Notes under the pieces: generated by a model | Told to the model about the DNA's origin: nothing | Databases searched by the model: none | The model's input: only the letters and a program-made list of their open reading frames with translations | Source of the DNA: Pseudonocardia lacus | Lineage (GTDB): Bacteria > Actinomycetota > Actinomycetes > Mycobacteriales > Pseudonocardiaceae | Assembly (NCBI RefSeq): GCF_018531445.1 | Contig: NZ_JAHDTH010000039.1 | Location: 1 to 46,162, forward strand | Length of the DNA stretch: 46,162 bases | Reading direction: 5' to 3' | Shown here: in pieces, positions 15,041 to 22,779 of the stretch | Layout: the number at the start of each line of letters is the position of its first letter | Position numbering within the stretch: the stretch's first letter is position 1 | Made by a program: the position numbers and the translations under genes

Positions 15041-16279
15041 TCACCCCGGTGGTCGCTCGGCGCGCAGCGCGCGGGGCAGGGCGATCGCCACGGCGAGCGT
15101 GGCCGCGGTGCCCGCGGTCCCGGCGATCAGGAACGTCGCCGGGGCGCCCACCGCGTCGAGCAGCAGGCCGCCGCCCAGGTAGGAAGCGCCCGCGGCCACC
15201 CCGATGGCGCCGTACAGGTTGCCGAAGACGCGGCCGAGGAGGTGGTCGGGCACCAACCGCTGCAGCAGCGTCACGTGCGCGACGTCGATCGCGGCGATCC
15301 CCAGCCCGCGCACGGCCTGCAGCGCGAACGCCGCGGCCACCGCCCAGGCCAGCCCGGTGAGCAGGTTGCCGACGCTGCTCACCGCGAACCCGGCGACGAG
15401 CAGAACCGCGGTCGGCACCCGGGCGGCCCCGCGGGCCAGCAGGAGGTAGCCGACCAGCAGCCCGATCCCGACCGCCCCCAGCAGCACCGCGGTGGCCGAC
15501 TCGCCGGCCCGCAGGTCCGCGGTGGCCAGCACGAGCAGGGCCACGTCGTCCACGGCCGTCGCCGCGACGACGGCGCAGAAGCCGAGCACGACGATCCGCA
15601 CCGGGCGGGCCGCCGCGATCCAGCCCAGGCCCTGCCGGGCGCGCCGCAGCAGCGACCCGGGCTCGACGTGCGGGTCGGCGGATGGGGGCAGCGCCGGTAG
15701 CCGGGTCAGCAGCAGCGCGGACACCAGGAACGACGCCGCGTCCACGAGCAGCACCCCGGCGACCCCGAGCACGGGCAGCAGCGCGGCGGCCACCAGCGGC
15801 CCGAGCGCCTCGGCCCCGTTGGCGCCGAACCCCACGGTGGCGTTGGCGCCCTCCAGGTCGCGGTCGCGCACCAGCGCCGGGACGGCGGCCCTCGACGCCG
15901 GCGCGAACACCTGCCCCGCGACCGCCCGCGCCCCGACCAGCACCAGCAGCAGCGGCAGCGGGGGCAGCAGCAGCGCCATCGCCAGCAGCGCCGCGCCCTG
16001 CACGACCTCACAGACGATCATCACCCGGCGCCGGTCGAACCGGTCGGCGACCGCCCCGGACAGCGGCCCGAGCAGCGCGGGCACGAAGTCGCCCACCAGC
16101 AGCAGCGAGGCGACCGCGACGGCCTGCCCGCTGGTCGCGGCCACGTGCAGCATGAGCGCGACGAGGCTCAGCGAGTCGCCGACGAAGGAGACGAGCCTGG
16201 CCAGCGCCAGGCTGCGGAACGCCGGGTTGGCCCGCAGCAGCGGCAACGCCCCACCCGTCCCGCCGTCGTCCCCCGCCAC
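15041..16279 (-). CDS. MFS_3-type (EntS-like) exporter
   Basis: A 412-residue membrane protein with about twelve helices. The N-terminus LLRANPAFRSLALARLVSFVGD is characteristic of MFS_3 exporters, which include the enterobactin exporter EntS and macrolide pumps. The MFS loop is AVADRFDRRRVMIVCEV, and helix 5 begins PASRAAVPALVRDRDLEGAN, another signature of the group. The open frame continues far upstream, but the GTG at 16279 gives the family length and leaves a 251-bp divergent promoter. The TetR gene across that region is the likely repressor. The substrate is unknown. Confidence 0.87.
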   Translation of the reverse strand: MAGDDGGTGGALPLLRANPAFRSLALARLVSFVGDSLSLVALMLHVAATSGQAVAVASLLLVGDFVPALLGPLSGAVADRFDRRRVMIVCEVVQGAALLAMALLLPPLPLLLVLVGARAVAGQVFAPASRAAVPALVRDRDLEGANATVGFGANGAEALGPLVAAALLPVLGVAGVLLVDAASFLVSALLLTRLPALPPSADPHVEPGSLLRRARQGLGWIAAARPVRIVVLGFCAVVAATAVDDVALLVLATADLRAGESATAVLLGAVGIGLLVGYLLLARGAARVPTAVLLVAGFAVSSVGNLLTGLAWAVAAAFALQAVRGLGIAAIDVAHVTLLQRLVPDHLLGRVFGNLYGAIGVAAGASYLGGGLLLDAVGAPATFLIAGTAGTAATLAVAIALPRALRAERPPG

Positions 16280-16336
16280 GCGGGCACTATCCCCGTCCGG
16301 CCCCACGCCGCGCCTCCGAGTTCGGGTGGATACCGC

Positions 16337-16370
16337 CGGCGGGCGAGCCGTCAGGGAGCTTCGCCCGCCG
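16337..16370. other. 10-bp inverted repeat in the MFS/TetR divergent region
   Basis: CGGCGGGCGA-N14-TCGCCCGCCG is perfect over both arms. It sits 58 bases upstream of the MFS start and about 160 from the TetR start. It could be an operator or an RNA hairpin; nothing else in this 251-bp gap stands out apart from a TGTAAT -10 at 16519-16524. Confidence 0.45.
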
Positions 16371-16530
16371 ACGGCCGTGTGTGGGGGGAGTCGCCGACGG
16401 GTTCGAGAGTGCCGGTCGCACGGCCGCGCGTCGCTCGCGTCGTGCACACCGGGACCGGCACTACGACGCGTATCAGGACACGCGCCGTCGCCTCCGCGGC
16501 ATCGGTGTAAGACCGTGCTGTAATGCTGTG

Positions 16531-17181
16531 ATGGAACGGCATTCCAGCGTGGCACTCCAGCACGACGTCCGCCCGAAAGATCGTCACCGTGCCGTCCGCG
16601 CACAGCGCGCGGAGCAGACGCGGCAGCGCATCCTGGCCGCGGCGGTCCGGCTGTTCGTCGAGCGGGGCTACCTCGACACCACCGTCTCGGCCGTCGCCAA
16701 GGCGGGCGGCGTGGCGGTGCAGACGCTCTACCTGTCGTTCGGCAGCAAGATCGCCATCCTGGAGGCGGCGCTGCTCGGGGTCGCCGACCCGGCGGGGCCC
16801 CGGCTCGACGACCTGCGCGCCGAGCCGGACGGCCGGGCCGCGCTGGCGCTGCACGTGGCGAGCGCGGCCGCCGCGGTGGACCGCGGCTACCCGCTGGCCG
16901 CCGTGCTGCGGGCCGCCGCGGCCGACCCGGAGCCCGCCGTGCTGCTGGAGCGCGAGCGCGTGCAGGCACTGGCCGCGCACTCCCGCGCCGTCGACGAACT
17001 GGCCGACAAGCCCGGGTTCACCGACCGGATGTCGCTGCAGCGGGCCACGGACGTGCTGGCGGCGGTGTGCTCACCGGAGACCTACGGCCTGCTGGTCGTG
17101 AACCAGGGCTGGACGTTCCCGGACTGGCAGGACTGGGTCACCCGGCACGCCGCCGCCGACCTCTTCCCCTGCCCCCGCTAG
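16531..17181 (+). CDS. TetR-family transcriptional regulator
   Basis: A 216-residue TetR. After an extended basic N-terminus (MERHSSVALQHDVRPKDRHR) comes the HTH at residues 28-75: EQTRQRILAAAVRLFVERGY, then VAKAGGVAVQTLYLSFGSK. The second half is a helical ligand domain with a GWTFPDWQDWVTRHAAADLF end that is often seen in TetRs of this subgroup. The ATG lies six bases after a TGTAAT -10, so the message may be leaderless. It is divergent from the MFS_3 exporter gene, its probable target. Confidence 0.87.
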   Translation: MERHSSVALQHDVRPKDRHRAVRAQRAEQTRQRILAAAVRLFVERGYLDTTVSAVAKAGGVAVQTLYLSFGSKIAILEAALLGVADPAGPRLDDLRAEPDGRAALALHVASAAAAVDRGYPLAAVLRAAAADPEPAVLLERERVQALAAHSRAVDELADKPGFTDRMSLQRATDVLAAVCSPETYGLLVVNQGWTFPDWQDWVTRHAAADLFPCPR

Positions 17182-17197
17182 CGACCACCCAGGTCCA

Positions 17198-17273
17198 CCG
17201 TCTTCGCAGGGGCGGTGTGGTCGACGCAGAGTGCACAGCACCTGCGAGGACGACGGGGACTCTGCGAAGACGG
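17198..17273. repeat. Small TCGCAG-family repeat with 12-bp inverted ends
   Basis: CCGTCTTCGCAG at 17198-17209 pairs perfectly with CTGCGAAGACGG at 17262-17273, with 52 bases between. A third copy, CTGCGAGGACG, lies inside. The same CGTC(C/T)TCGCAG core recurs near 28.05 kb and 45.7-46.05 kb. It fills the gap between the convergent TetR and flavoprotein genes, where it may also act as a terminator. Confidence 0.6.
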
Positions 17274-17282
17274 CCGGTCGAG

Positions 17283-18590
17283 TCAGGAGCCGAAGGCCAG
17301 CACGTTGCAGACGTCGCCGCGCGGGCCGGTCCGGGTGAGGCCGCGCTGCGACCGCACCCGCTCGGCCAGGTGCTCCGCGTCGCGCGCGACCCCGGAGAAC
17401 CGACCCGAGCCCCAGGTCCACTGCCAGGGCAGGCCGAGGAAGTAGAGCCCGGCGGAGTCGGTGACCCCGCGCCGGTGGGCGGGGTAGCCGTGGCCGGAGA
17501 ACACCGGCACGTCGACCCAGGAGAAGTCGGTGCGGAAGCCGATGCACCAGACCACCGACGTGATCCCGGTGTCGGCGAGCCGCAGCTCGGTCGTCTCCCG
17601 CTCCGGCGCCCAGACCGGGGTGTAGCGCTCCTCGGCGGGCGCGTCGATCCCGGCCCGGGTGATGTACGCGTCGATCGTGTCCTTGATCGACTCGGCGACC
17701 TCGTCGGCGTGGTCGAGGTGCTCGGCCAGGTCCGGCTTGAACCGCAGCGTCGGCTCGCCGGGGCGGTCGAGGTCGAGCAGGCTGCCGTAGAGGCGCATGC
17801 CGTCGCGGGCGTGTGCGCGCAGGTCGATGTCGCGGCCGCCGTCGCGACCGGTCACGTAGTGGTTGGCCTGGGCGCGCACCGCCTCCCGGCGCGGGTGCTC
17901 GGTCACCGGCATGTCGTAGTAGCCCAGCTCGTCGAGCCAGTCGGTGACGTCGCGGCCGCGGTAGAACCGGGAGACCCGCGGCGCGCTGCCGGTCGACAGG
18001 TGCACGCGGCGCCCGGCCAGGTGCAGGTCCTCGGCGATCTGGGCGCCCGACTGCCCGGAACCGACCACCAGCACCTCCCCCGGCGGGAGCAGGTCGGGGG
18101 AGCGGTAGTGCGACGACTGCACCTGCACCACCGACGGCGGGAACGGCGCGGACAGCTCCGGGCGCACCGGGCGGTGGTAGCCCCCGGTCGCCACGACCAC
18201 CTGGTCGGCCGTCGCCGTGCCGGCGGTGGTGACCAGTTCGTACCCGGCGGACGCGCCCCGGCTCAGCCGGGTGACCGCGACGCCCTCGACCAGCGGCGGG
18301 TCGACCAGCGCGCGGTAGGCCTCCAGGTAGGCCACGACCTCGTCGCGGACCATGAAGCCGTGCGGGTCGTCGCCGGGGTAGGGGTGGCCCGGCAGCCGGC
18401 ACTGCCAGTTCGGCGTCACCAGGCAGAACGTGTCCCAGCGCTCGTGGCGCCAGGAGTGCGCGACGGTGTCGCGCTCGACCACCAGGTGGTCGATGCCCGC
18501 CCGGCGCAGGCAGTAGCTCATCGACAGGCCGGCCTGCCCCGCACCGACCACCACCACCGGCCAGTGCCGTCCGTCCAGCTCCCCAGTCAT
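17283..18590 (-). CDS. MSMEG_0569-family flavin-dependent oxidoreductase (Nit1C cluster)
   Basis: A 435-residue flavoprotein of the FMO/Trk-like type. The FAD dinucleotide site is near residues 10-25 ([19 protein letters not shown]), followed by [20 protein letters not shown]. The second, NAD(P)H-binding site is [18 protein letters not shown]. The family motif [18 protein letters not shown] and the C-terminal [19 protein letters not shown] match the MSMEG_0569 flavoprotein family, named NitH in descriptions of Nit1C. The ATG at 18590 gives the FAD motif at the proper distance; the longer reading would cover the regulatory dyads. It is divergent from the rest of the cluster and probably oxidises or hydroxylates a pathway intermediate, whose identity I do not know. 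Confidence 0.86.
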   Translation of the reverse strand: MTGELDGRHWPVVVVGAGQAGLSMSYCLRRAGIDHLVVERDTVAHSWRHERWDTFCLVTPNWQCRLPGHPYPGDDPHGFMVRDEVVAYLEAYRALVDPPLVEGVAVTRLSRGASAGYELVTTAGTATADQVVVATGGYHRPVRPELSAPFPPSVVQVQSSHYRSPDLLPPGEVLVVGSGQSGAQIAEDLHLAGRRVHLSTGSAPRVSRFYRGRDVTDWLDELGYYDMPVTEHPRREAVRAQANHYVTGRDGGRDIDLRAHARDGMRLYGSLLDLDRPGEPTLRFKPDLAEHLDHADEVAESIKDTIDAYITRAGIDAPAEERYTPVWAPERETTELRLADTGITSVVWCIGFRTDFSWVDVPVFSGHGYPAHRRGVTDSAGLYFLGLPWQWTWGSGRFSGVARDAEHLAERVRSQRGLTRTGPRGDVCNVLAFGS

Positions 18591-18609
18591 GGCACCGAGG
18601 TTCTTCCGG

Positions 18610-18733
18610 CCGGATGACCGAACGGTTTCATCCGGACGAACGGGGTATTTCCCAGGTTTTCCCGGTGTTACGAAACCGGCCGGCAACACCGGACCCACGC
18701 TGCTAGTCCCGATGAAACCGAACGGAAATGCGG
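18610..18733. promoter_or_regulatory. Divergent regulatory region of the Nit1C cluster with repeated dyads
   Basis: Site 1, 18610-18635, is CCGGATGA-N10-TCATCCGG with CCGAACGG inside. Site 2, 18708-18733, reads CCCGATGAAACCGAACGG and matches the reverse complement of site 1 at about 20 of 26 bases. Between them lies a third perfect inverted repeat, CCGGTGTT-N15-AACACCGG (18662-18692). The sites occupy the whole 167-bp gap between the flavoprotein and amidohydrolase starts. No regulator gene lies beside them. Confidence 0.6.
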
Positions 18734-18757
18734 CGTTGGTGTCCTTGCTCCGTGGGA

Positions 18758-19579
18758 ATGATCGCCGTGCACGACGCGCACCGGCACATCGGCGTGCTCC
18801 CGGCCCACCCGTTCTACGCCGGGCCGCCGGTCAACCCGGACACCACCGCCCGGGAGACGGTCGCCCAGCTGCGCGCCGACCTGGACGCCGAGGGCACCGA
18901 GCTGGCCGTCGTCATGCCGAACTACGGCGTGCCGAAGGCCGAGGTCTCGTTCGCGCTGAACGCGCTGGCCCTGGAGGCGGCGCAGGCCGACGGGCGCATC
19001 CGCGCCGGCCTGTGGACCTCACCCCGCCCGCAGGACGCGGCGGCCACCGCGGAGGCGCTGCGGCTGGCCGCCGAGCCCGAGGTGCGGGTGCTCAAGCTCA
19101 GCTTCCTGCTCGGCGGCAGCGCGTCCGACCCGCGGTGCCGGCCCCAGCTGGACGCCATCTTCGGCACCGCGCGCGAGCGCGGCCTGGTCGTCCACGTGCA
19201 CACCTCGCCCGGCTCGACGTCCGACATCGACCAGGTCGGCGAGCTCGTCGAGCGCTACGCCGACGACGTCGCCGTGCACCTCGTGCACCTGGGCGGCGGC
19301 ATGAGCGGGCACATCAAGCTGATCGGCGGGCGGTTCTTCGACTGGATCGCCGCCGGCAAGCGCGTCTACACCGACACCAGCTGGGCGATCGGCTTCGCGC
19401 CGCGCTGGCTGGCCGCCGAGATCGAGCGCCGCGGCATCGGCCACGACCGCGTCCTGTTCGCCAGCGACGAGCCATGGGGCGACCGCGACGGCGAGCTGGT
19501 GCGCCTGCGCGCGGCCGCCGGCGACGGCGAGCTGGGCCGCGCGGTGCTGCACGGAAACGCCGAATCCCTCTACGCGTGA
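18758..19579 (+). CDS. Amidohydrolase-family protein at head of the Nit1C operon
   Basis: A 273-residue TIM-barrel hydrolase of the amidohydrolase-2 type. It has the N-terminal metal motif HDAHRHIG (His-x-His form), then VVMPNYG, VRVLKLSFLLGG, GLVVHVHTSPG, VAVHLVHLGGG and the final FASDEPWGDRDGE with the catalytic Asp. Relatives are metal-dependent hydrolases or decarboxylases. It is not one of the core Nit1C genes as I know them, but its position as first gene of the operon ties it to the pathway. ATG 18758 is preferred; an ATG at 18728 would overlap the second operator. The MSMEG_0572 gene follows after 31 bp. Confidence 0.78.
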   Translation: MIAVHDAHRHIGVLPAHPFYAGPPVNPDTTARETVAQLRADLDAEGTELAVVMPNYGVPKAEVSFALNALALEAAQADGRIRAGLWTSPRPQDAAATAEALRLAAEPEVRVLKLSFLLGGSASDPRCRPQLDAIFGTARERGLVVHVHTSPGSTSDIDQVGELVERYADDVAVHLVHLGGGMSGHIKLIGGRFFDWIAAGKRVYTDTSWAIGFAPRWLAAEIERRGIGHDRVLFASDEPWGDRDGELVRLRAAAGDGELGRAVLHGNAESLYA

Positions 19580-19610
19580 CCCCCGAGAAGGAATACGAGA
19601 GGACCGAGAA

Positions 19611-20123
19611 ATGGCCGAGCTGACCGACGTCGAGAAGAAGAGCCTCGAGGAGATCCCGCACCCGTCGCTGCCCGAGGGATCGAGCATCTACGGCGGCACG
19701 AAGGTCTTCCCCGATCTGCAGGCCGAGGACGGCGAGTCGTACTTCACGCTCGTGCACGGCATCGCGCACGAGTCCTCGGTGAGCTTCGTGGCCGTCCTGC
19801 AGGCCACCCGCGCACTGCGCAAGGGCTTCGAGGCCGCCGTGTACTTCTACGGTCCCGGCTCGCTGAACTGCCTGGCCACCCGCGGCTTCCCGACCACCGG
19901 CACGTCCGCGTTCCCGGGCGAGCACAACATCAACGACCAGCTCAAGACGTTCATCGCCGAGGGCGGGAAGGTCTACTGCTGCCGGTTCGGGCTGTCGCTG
20001 CACGGCGCCCGCGAGGAGGACCTGATCGAGGGCGTCATCCCGACCCACCCGCTCGACGTCCAGGACGCGATCATCCACTACGCCCGCAAGGGCGCCATCA
20101 TCAACTCGACCTACCAGCTCTGA
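19611..20123 (+). CDS. MSMEG_0572/Sll0783-family nitrogen-starvation response protein
   Basis: A 170-residue soluble protein of the MSMEG_0572/Sll0783 family. It opens LTDVEKKSLEEIPHPSLPEG and has the conserved EAAVYFYGPGSLNCLATRGF stretch, EHNINDQLKTFIAEGG, and YCCRFGLSLHGAREEDLIEG with a Cys pair. In Synechocystis the sll0783 gene heads a nitrilase cluster strongly induced by nitrogen starvation, and in cyanotrophic pseudomonads the homologue is called NitB. Biochemical function is unknown; the fold resembles DsrE-like proteins (weak inference). A GAGGACCGAG ribosome site precedes the ATG. A very strong hairpin follows the stop. Confidence 0.9.
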   Translation: MAELTDVEKKSLEEIPHPSLPEGSSIYGGTKVFPDLQAEDGESYFTLVHGIAHESSVSFVAVLQATRALRKGFEAAVYFYGPGSLNCLATRGFPTTGTSAFPGEHNINDQLKTFIAEGGKVYCCRFGLSLHGAREEDLIEGVIPTHPLDVQDAIIHYARKGAIINSTYQL

Positions 20124-20129
20124 TCCGCC

Positions 20130-20161
20130 CCGGGTGGGGCGGCGCGGCCCGCCCCACCCGG
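20130..20161 (+). other. Strong intra-operon hairpin
   Basis: CCGGGTGGGGCGG (20130-20142) pairs perfectly with CCGCCCCACCCGG (20149-20161) across a six-base loop. All 13 pairs are intact, 10 of them G-C runs. It starts six bases after the MSMEG_0572 stop and ends just before the ribosome site of the radical SAM gene. No T run follows, so it may be a processing or partial-termination element. Confidence 0.75.
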
Positions 20162-20182
20162 CCACCGGCTGGGAGGCCGATC

Positions 20183-21256
20183 TTGGACGAGCTCGCAGTG
20201 CGCTCCGACGTCGCCGTGCGCGGCATCGCGGTGGACCTCGGAAGCGTGATCCCGCTGCGCCGGCCGGGTGGGGCCGGCCCGTCCGCCGACGGGCACGTGC
20301 TCGTCGACGGCAGGCGCACGACCATCCCGATCGTCGCCGACAGCCCCTACCGGCTGCGCGACGGCCGGCTCCTGCACGACGGCACCGACATGGGCGTCGA
20401 GGTGACCACGATCGCCCGGCCCCGCTTCTACGACCTGACCACCGCCGACGGCGTCCGCTACGAGCAGCTCGCCCGCCTGCACGGCTCCGACGTGCTGGCC
20501 ACGACCGTGGTGCAGACCTGCGTGCGCTACGGCGAGGCCGACCGGTGCCGGTTCTGCGCGATCGAGCAGTCGTTGGAGTCCGGCGCCACCACCGCGGTGA
20601 AGACGCCCGAGCAGCTCGCCGAGGTGGCCGAGGCCGCCGTCCGGCTCGACGGCGTGCGCCAGATGGTGATGACCACCGGCACGTCCAACGGGCGCGACCG
20701 CGGGGCCCGGCACCTGGCCCGGTGCACCCGGGCGGTGAAGGCGGCGGTGCCCGGGCTGGCGGTCCAGGTGCAGTGCGAGCCGCCCGCCCCCGACGACCTG
20801 GCCGCCCTGACCGCGCTGCGCGACGCGGGCGCCGACGCCATCGGCATCCACGTCGAGTCCCTGGACGACGCGGTGCGCAGGCGGTGGATGCCGGGCAAGG
20901 GCGCGGTCCCGCTGGAGCAGTACTGGGCCGCGTGGGACGAGGCCGTGCGGCTGTTCGGGCCGAACGCGGTGTCCACCTACCTGATCGTCGGCCTCGGGGA
21001 GGACCCGGACGAGCTGGTCGCCGGGGCCGCGGAGCTGATCCGGCGCGGCGTCTACCCGTTCGTGGTGCCCTACCGCCCGATCCCGGGCACGCTCGCCGCC
21101 GCCGCCGGCGACCCGCCACCGTCGGGCACGCTGCTGGCCGACGTCACGTCCCGGGTGGCGGCCCTGCTGCGGGCCGCCGGCATGCGCGGCGCCGACCAGG
21201 CCGCCGGCTGCGCGGCCTGCGGGGCGTGCAGCGCGCTGGCCGCGGCGGGCGGGTGA
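20183..21256 (+). CDS. MSMEG_0568-family radical SAM protein
   Basis: A 357-residue radical SAM enzyme of the MSMEG_0568/Sll0785 family (NitD). The cluster cysteines are Cys113, Cys122 and Cys125 in VVQTCVRYGEADRCRFCAIE, a C-X8-C-X2-C spacing instead of the common C-X3-C-X2-C. Later core strands are MVMTTGTSNGRDRG, VQVQCEPP, IGIHVESLDD and STYLIVGLGEDPDELV. A second cysteine group, C343-X2-C346-X2-C349, lies at the C-terminus (GCAACGACS) and may bind an auxiliary cluster or metal. The start is a TTG at 20183, set by GGGAGG six bases upstream. Its stop overlaps the next start (GTGA). The radical reaction is unknown. Confidence 0.9.
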   Translation: MDELAVRSDVAVRGIAVDLGSVIPLRRPGGAGPSADGHVLVDGRRTTIPIVADSPYRLRDGRLLHDGTDMGVEVTTIARPRFYDLTTADGVRYEQLARLHGSDVLATTVVQTCVRYGEADRCRFCAIEQSLESGATTAVKTPEQLAEVAEAAVRLDGVRQMVMTTGTSNGRDRGARHLARCTRAVKAAVPGLAVQVQCEPPAPDDLAALTALRDAGADAIGIHVESLDDAVRRRWMPGKGAVPLEQYWAAWDEAVRLFGPNAVSTYLIVGLGEDPDELVAGAAELIRRGVYPFVVPYRPIPGTLAAAAGDPPPSGTLLADVTSRVAALLRAAGMRGADQAAGCAACGACSALAAAGG

Positions 21257-22779
21257 GCCGCGCCGTGACAACCCTCGACCCCCGGACCACCCCGGTTCAG
21301 GAAAGCCACGATGCTGAACTGTGGGGGCAGTATCGTGGCTTTCCTGAACTCCGCGCACGGGGTGCGTTGACCTCGGCGGAGGAAATCCTGGCCGGCCGGC
21401 CGCCCGGGGCGCGCCCGCACCTCATGATCGAGGAGGCGCGGGCGGCGGACGCCTCGCACCCGGCCGTCGTGGCGTACCGGGCCCTGCGGAGGCGGGTGTT
21501 CGTCGACGAGCAGGGCCTGTTCGCCGGCTCCGACCTGGACGACGTCGACGCCGACCCCAGGGCGCTGGTGCTGCTGGCCCGCGGCCCGTCCGGCGAGGCG
21601 CTGGGCGGGGTGCGGCTCGGGCCGGCCCGTCCCGGCGAGCCCGACATCGGCTGGTGGGCCGGCAGCCGGCTGGCCGTCGACCCGACCGCCCGGCGCGGCG
21701 CCGTGCGGGTCGGGGCGGCGCTCGTCCGCGCGGCCTGCACGCGGGCCGAGGCGGCCGGCGTGCTGCGCTTCGACGCCACCGTGCAGGCGGCGGGGGAGCG
21801 GATGTTCGCCCGGCTGGGCTGGGAGCGCGTCGGCGACGTCGAGCACATCGGGCGCGCGCACGTGCTCATGCGGTTCCCGATCGGGCGGGTCGCCGCGCTC
21901 GCCGCGGCCACCAAGTCGCCGCTCGGCGGGCTGCTCGGCGGGTTCCACCTCGGCGGCCCCGGCTTCGTCGGCGACGACGGGGCGCCCGTGCCGGGCACCG
22001 ACGTCGTGGCCGCCTGCGACGCGATCCTGCCGTCGATGGTCGAGCGCGACCCGCGCTGGGCCGGCTGGTGCGGGGTGCTGGTCAACGTCAACGACCTGGC
22101 CGCGATGGGGGCGACCCCGGTGGGCCTGCTGGACGCCGTCGGCGCGCGCGACGCGTCGTTCGCCCGGCGGGTGCTCGCCGGCCTGGCCGATGCCGCCGAC
22201 GCGTACGGCGTGCCGGTGCTCGGCGGGCACACCCAGCTCGGCGTGCCGGCCGCGCTGAGCGTCACCGCGCTCGGGCGCACCGCGCACCCGGTGCCGGCCG
22301 CCGGGGCCGGACCGGGCGCCACCGTCCGGCTCACCGCCGACCTCGGCGGCGGCTGGCGGCCCGGCTACACCGGCCGGCAGTGGGACTCGACCTCCGGGCG
22401 CCGCCGCGAGGAGTTGGCCGCGATGGTCTCCGCGGTGGGCCGGGCCCGCCCGGCCGCGGCCAAGGACGTGTCGATGGCCGGCGCCGTCGGCACCCTCGGC
22501 ATGCTCGCCGAGGCGTCCGGCTGCGCCGCCGTGCTCGACGTGGCCGCCGTGCCGCGCCCGGCCGGGGCCACCGCGGGCGACTGGCTGACCTGCTTCCCCG
22601 GCTTCGCCGTGCTCACCGCCGATCCCGACCCGCAGCACGCGCTCGACGCGGGCCCCGCCACCGGTGCGGCCTGCGGCGAGCTGGTCGCGGGCGCCGGGGT
22701 GGCGTTGCGCTGGCCCGACGGGGTCACCACCACCGCGCTGCCCGGCGCGGTCACCGGGATGGGACGTGCCGCATCATGA
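21253..22779 (+). CDS. Fused MSMEG_0567 GNAT acetyltransferase / Sll0787 AIR-synthase-like protein
   Basis: Two pathway proteins in one chain, about 508 residues from the GTG at 21253. Roughly residues 60-210 are a GNAT domain (RALRRRVFVDEQGLFAGSDL, SRLAVDPTARRGAVRVGAAL, MFARLGWERVGDVEHIG). Residues 225-500 are an AIR-synthase/PurM-like ATP-binding domain (VNVNDLAAMGATPVGLLDAV, VPVLGGHTQLGVPAALSVTA, KDVSMAGAVGTLGMLAEASG). In pseudomonads these are separate genes, NitE and NitF; the fusion is usual in actinobacteria. The GTG overlaps the radical SAM stop, but the first 55 residues include translated palindrome sequence (21295-21349). A TTG at 21367 after the palindrome or an ATG at 21424 are alternative starts. 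Confidence 0.85.
   Translation: MSRAVTTLDPRTTPVQESHDAELWGQYRGFPELRARGALTSAEEILAGRPPGARPHLMIEEARAADASHPAVVAYRALRRRVFVDEQGLFAGSDLDDVDADPRALVLLARGPSGEALGGVRLGPARPGEPDIGWWAGSRLAVDPTARRGAVRVGAALVRAACTRAEAAGVLRFDATVQAAGERMFARLGWERVGDVEHIGRAHVLMRFPIGRVAALAAATKSPLGGLLGGFHLGGPGFVGDDGAPVPGTDVVAACDAILPSMVERDPRWAGWCGVLVNVNDLAAMGATPVGLLDAVGARDASFARRVLAGLADAADAYGVPVLGGHTQLGVPAALSVTALGRTAHPVPAAGAGPGATVRLTADLGGGWRPGYTGRQWDSTSGRRREELAAMVSAVGRARPAAAKDVSMAGAVGTLGMLAEASGCAAVLDVAAVPRPAGATAGDWLTCFPGFAVLTADPDPQHALDAGPATGAACGELVAGAGVALRWPDGVTTTALPGAVTGMGRAAS
21295..21349. repeat. Long imperfect hairpin/palindromic element in the 5' end of the GNAT gene
   Basis: GTTCAGGAAAGCCACGAT (21295-21312) is perfectly complementary to ATCGTGGCTTTCCTGAAC (21332-21349). 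Inside, ACTG (21318-21321) pairs with CAGT (21328-21331) over a TGGGGG loop, leaving a five-base bulge. In total 22 pairs form a stem. The lower GC content than its surroundings suggests an inserted element. Confidence 0.85.

Noticed and set aside
16280..16969. N-terminal extension of the MFS_3 exporter by 230 residues.
   Set aside because: The extra sequence is Arg/Pro-rich without helices, would overlap the whole HTH part of the divergent TetR gene, and the GTG at 16279 gives the normal family start.
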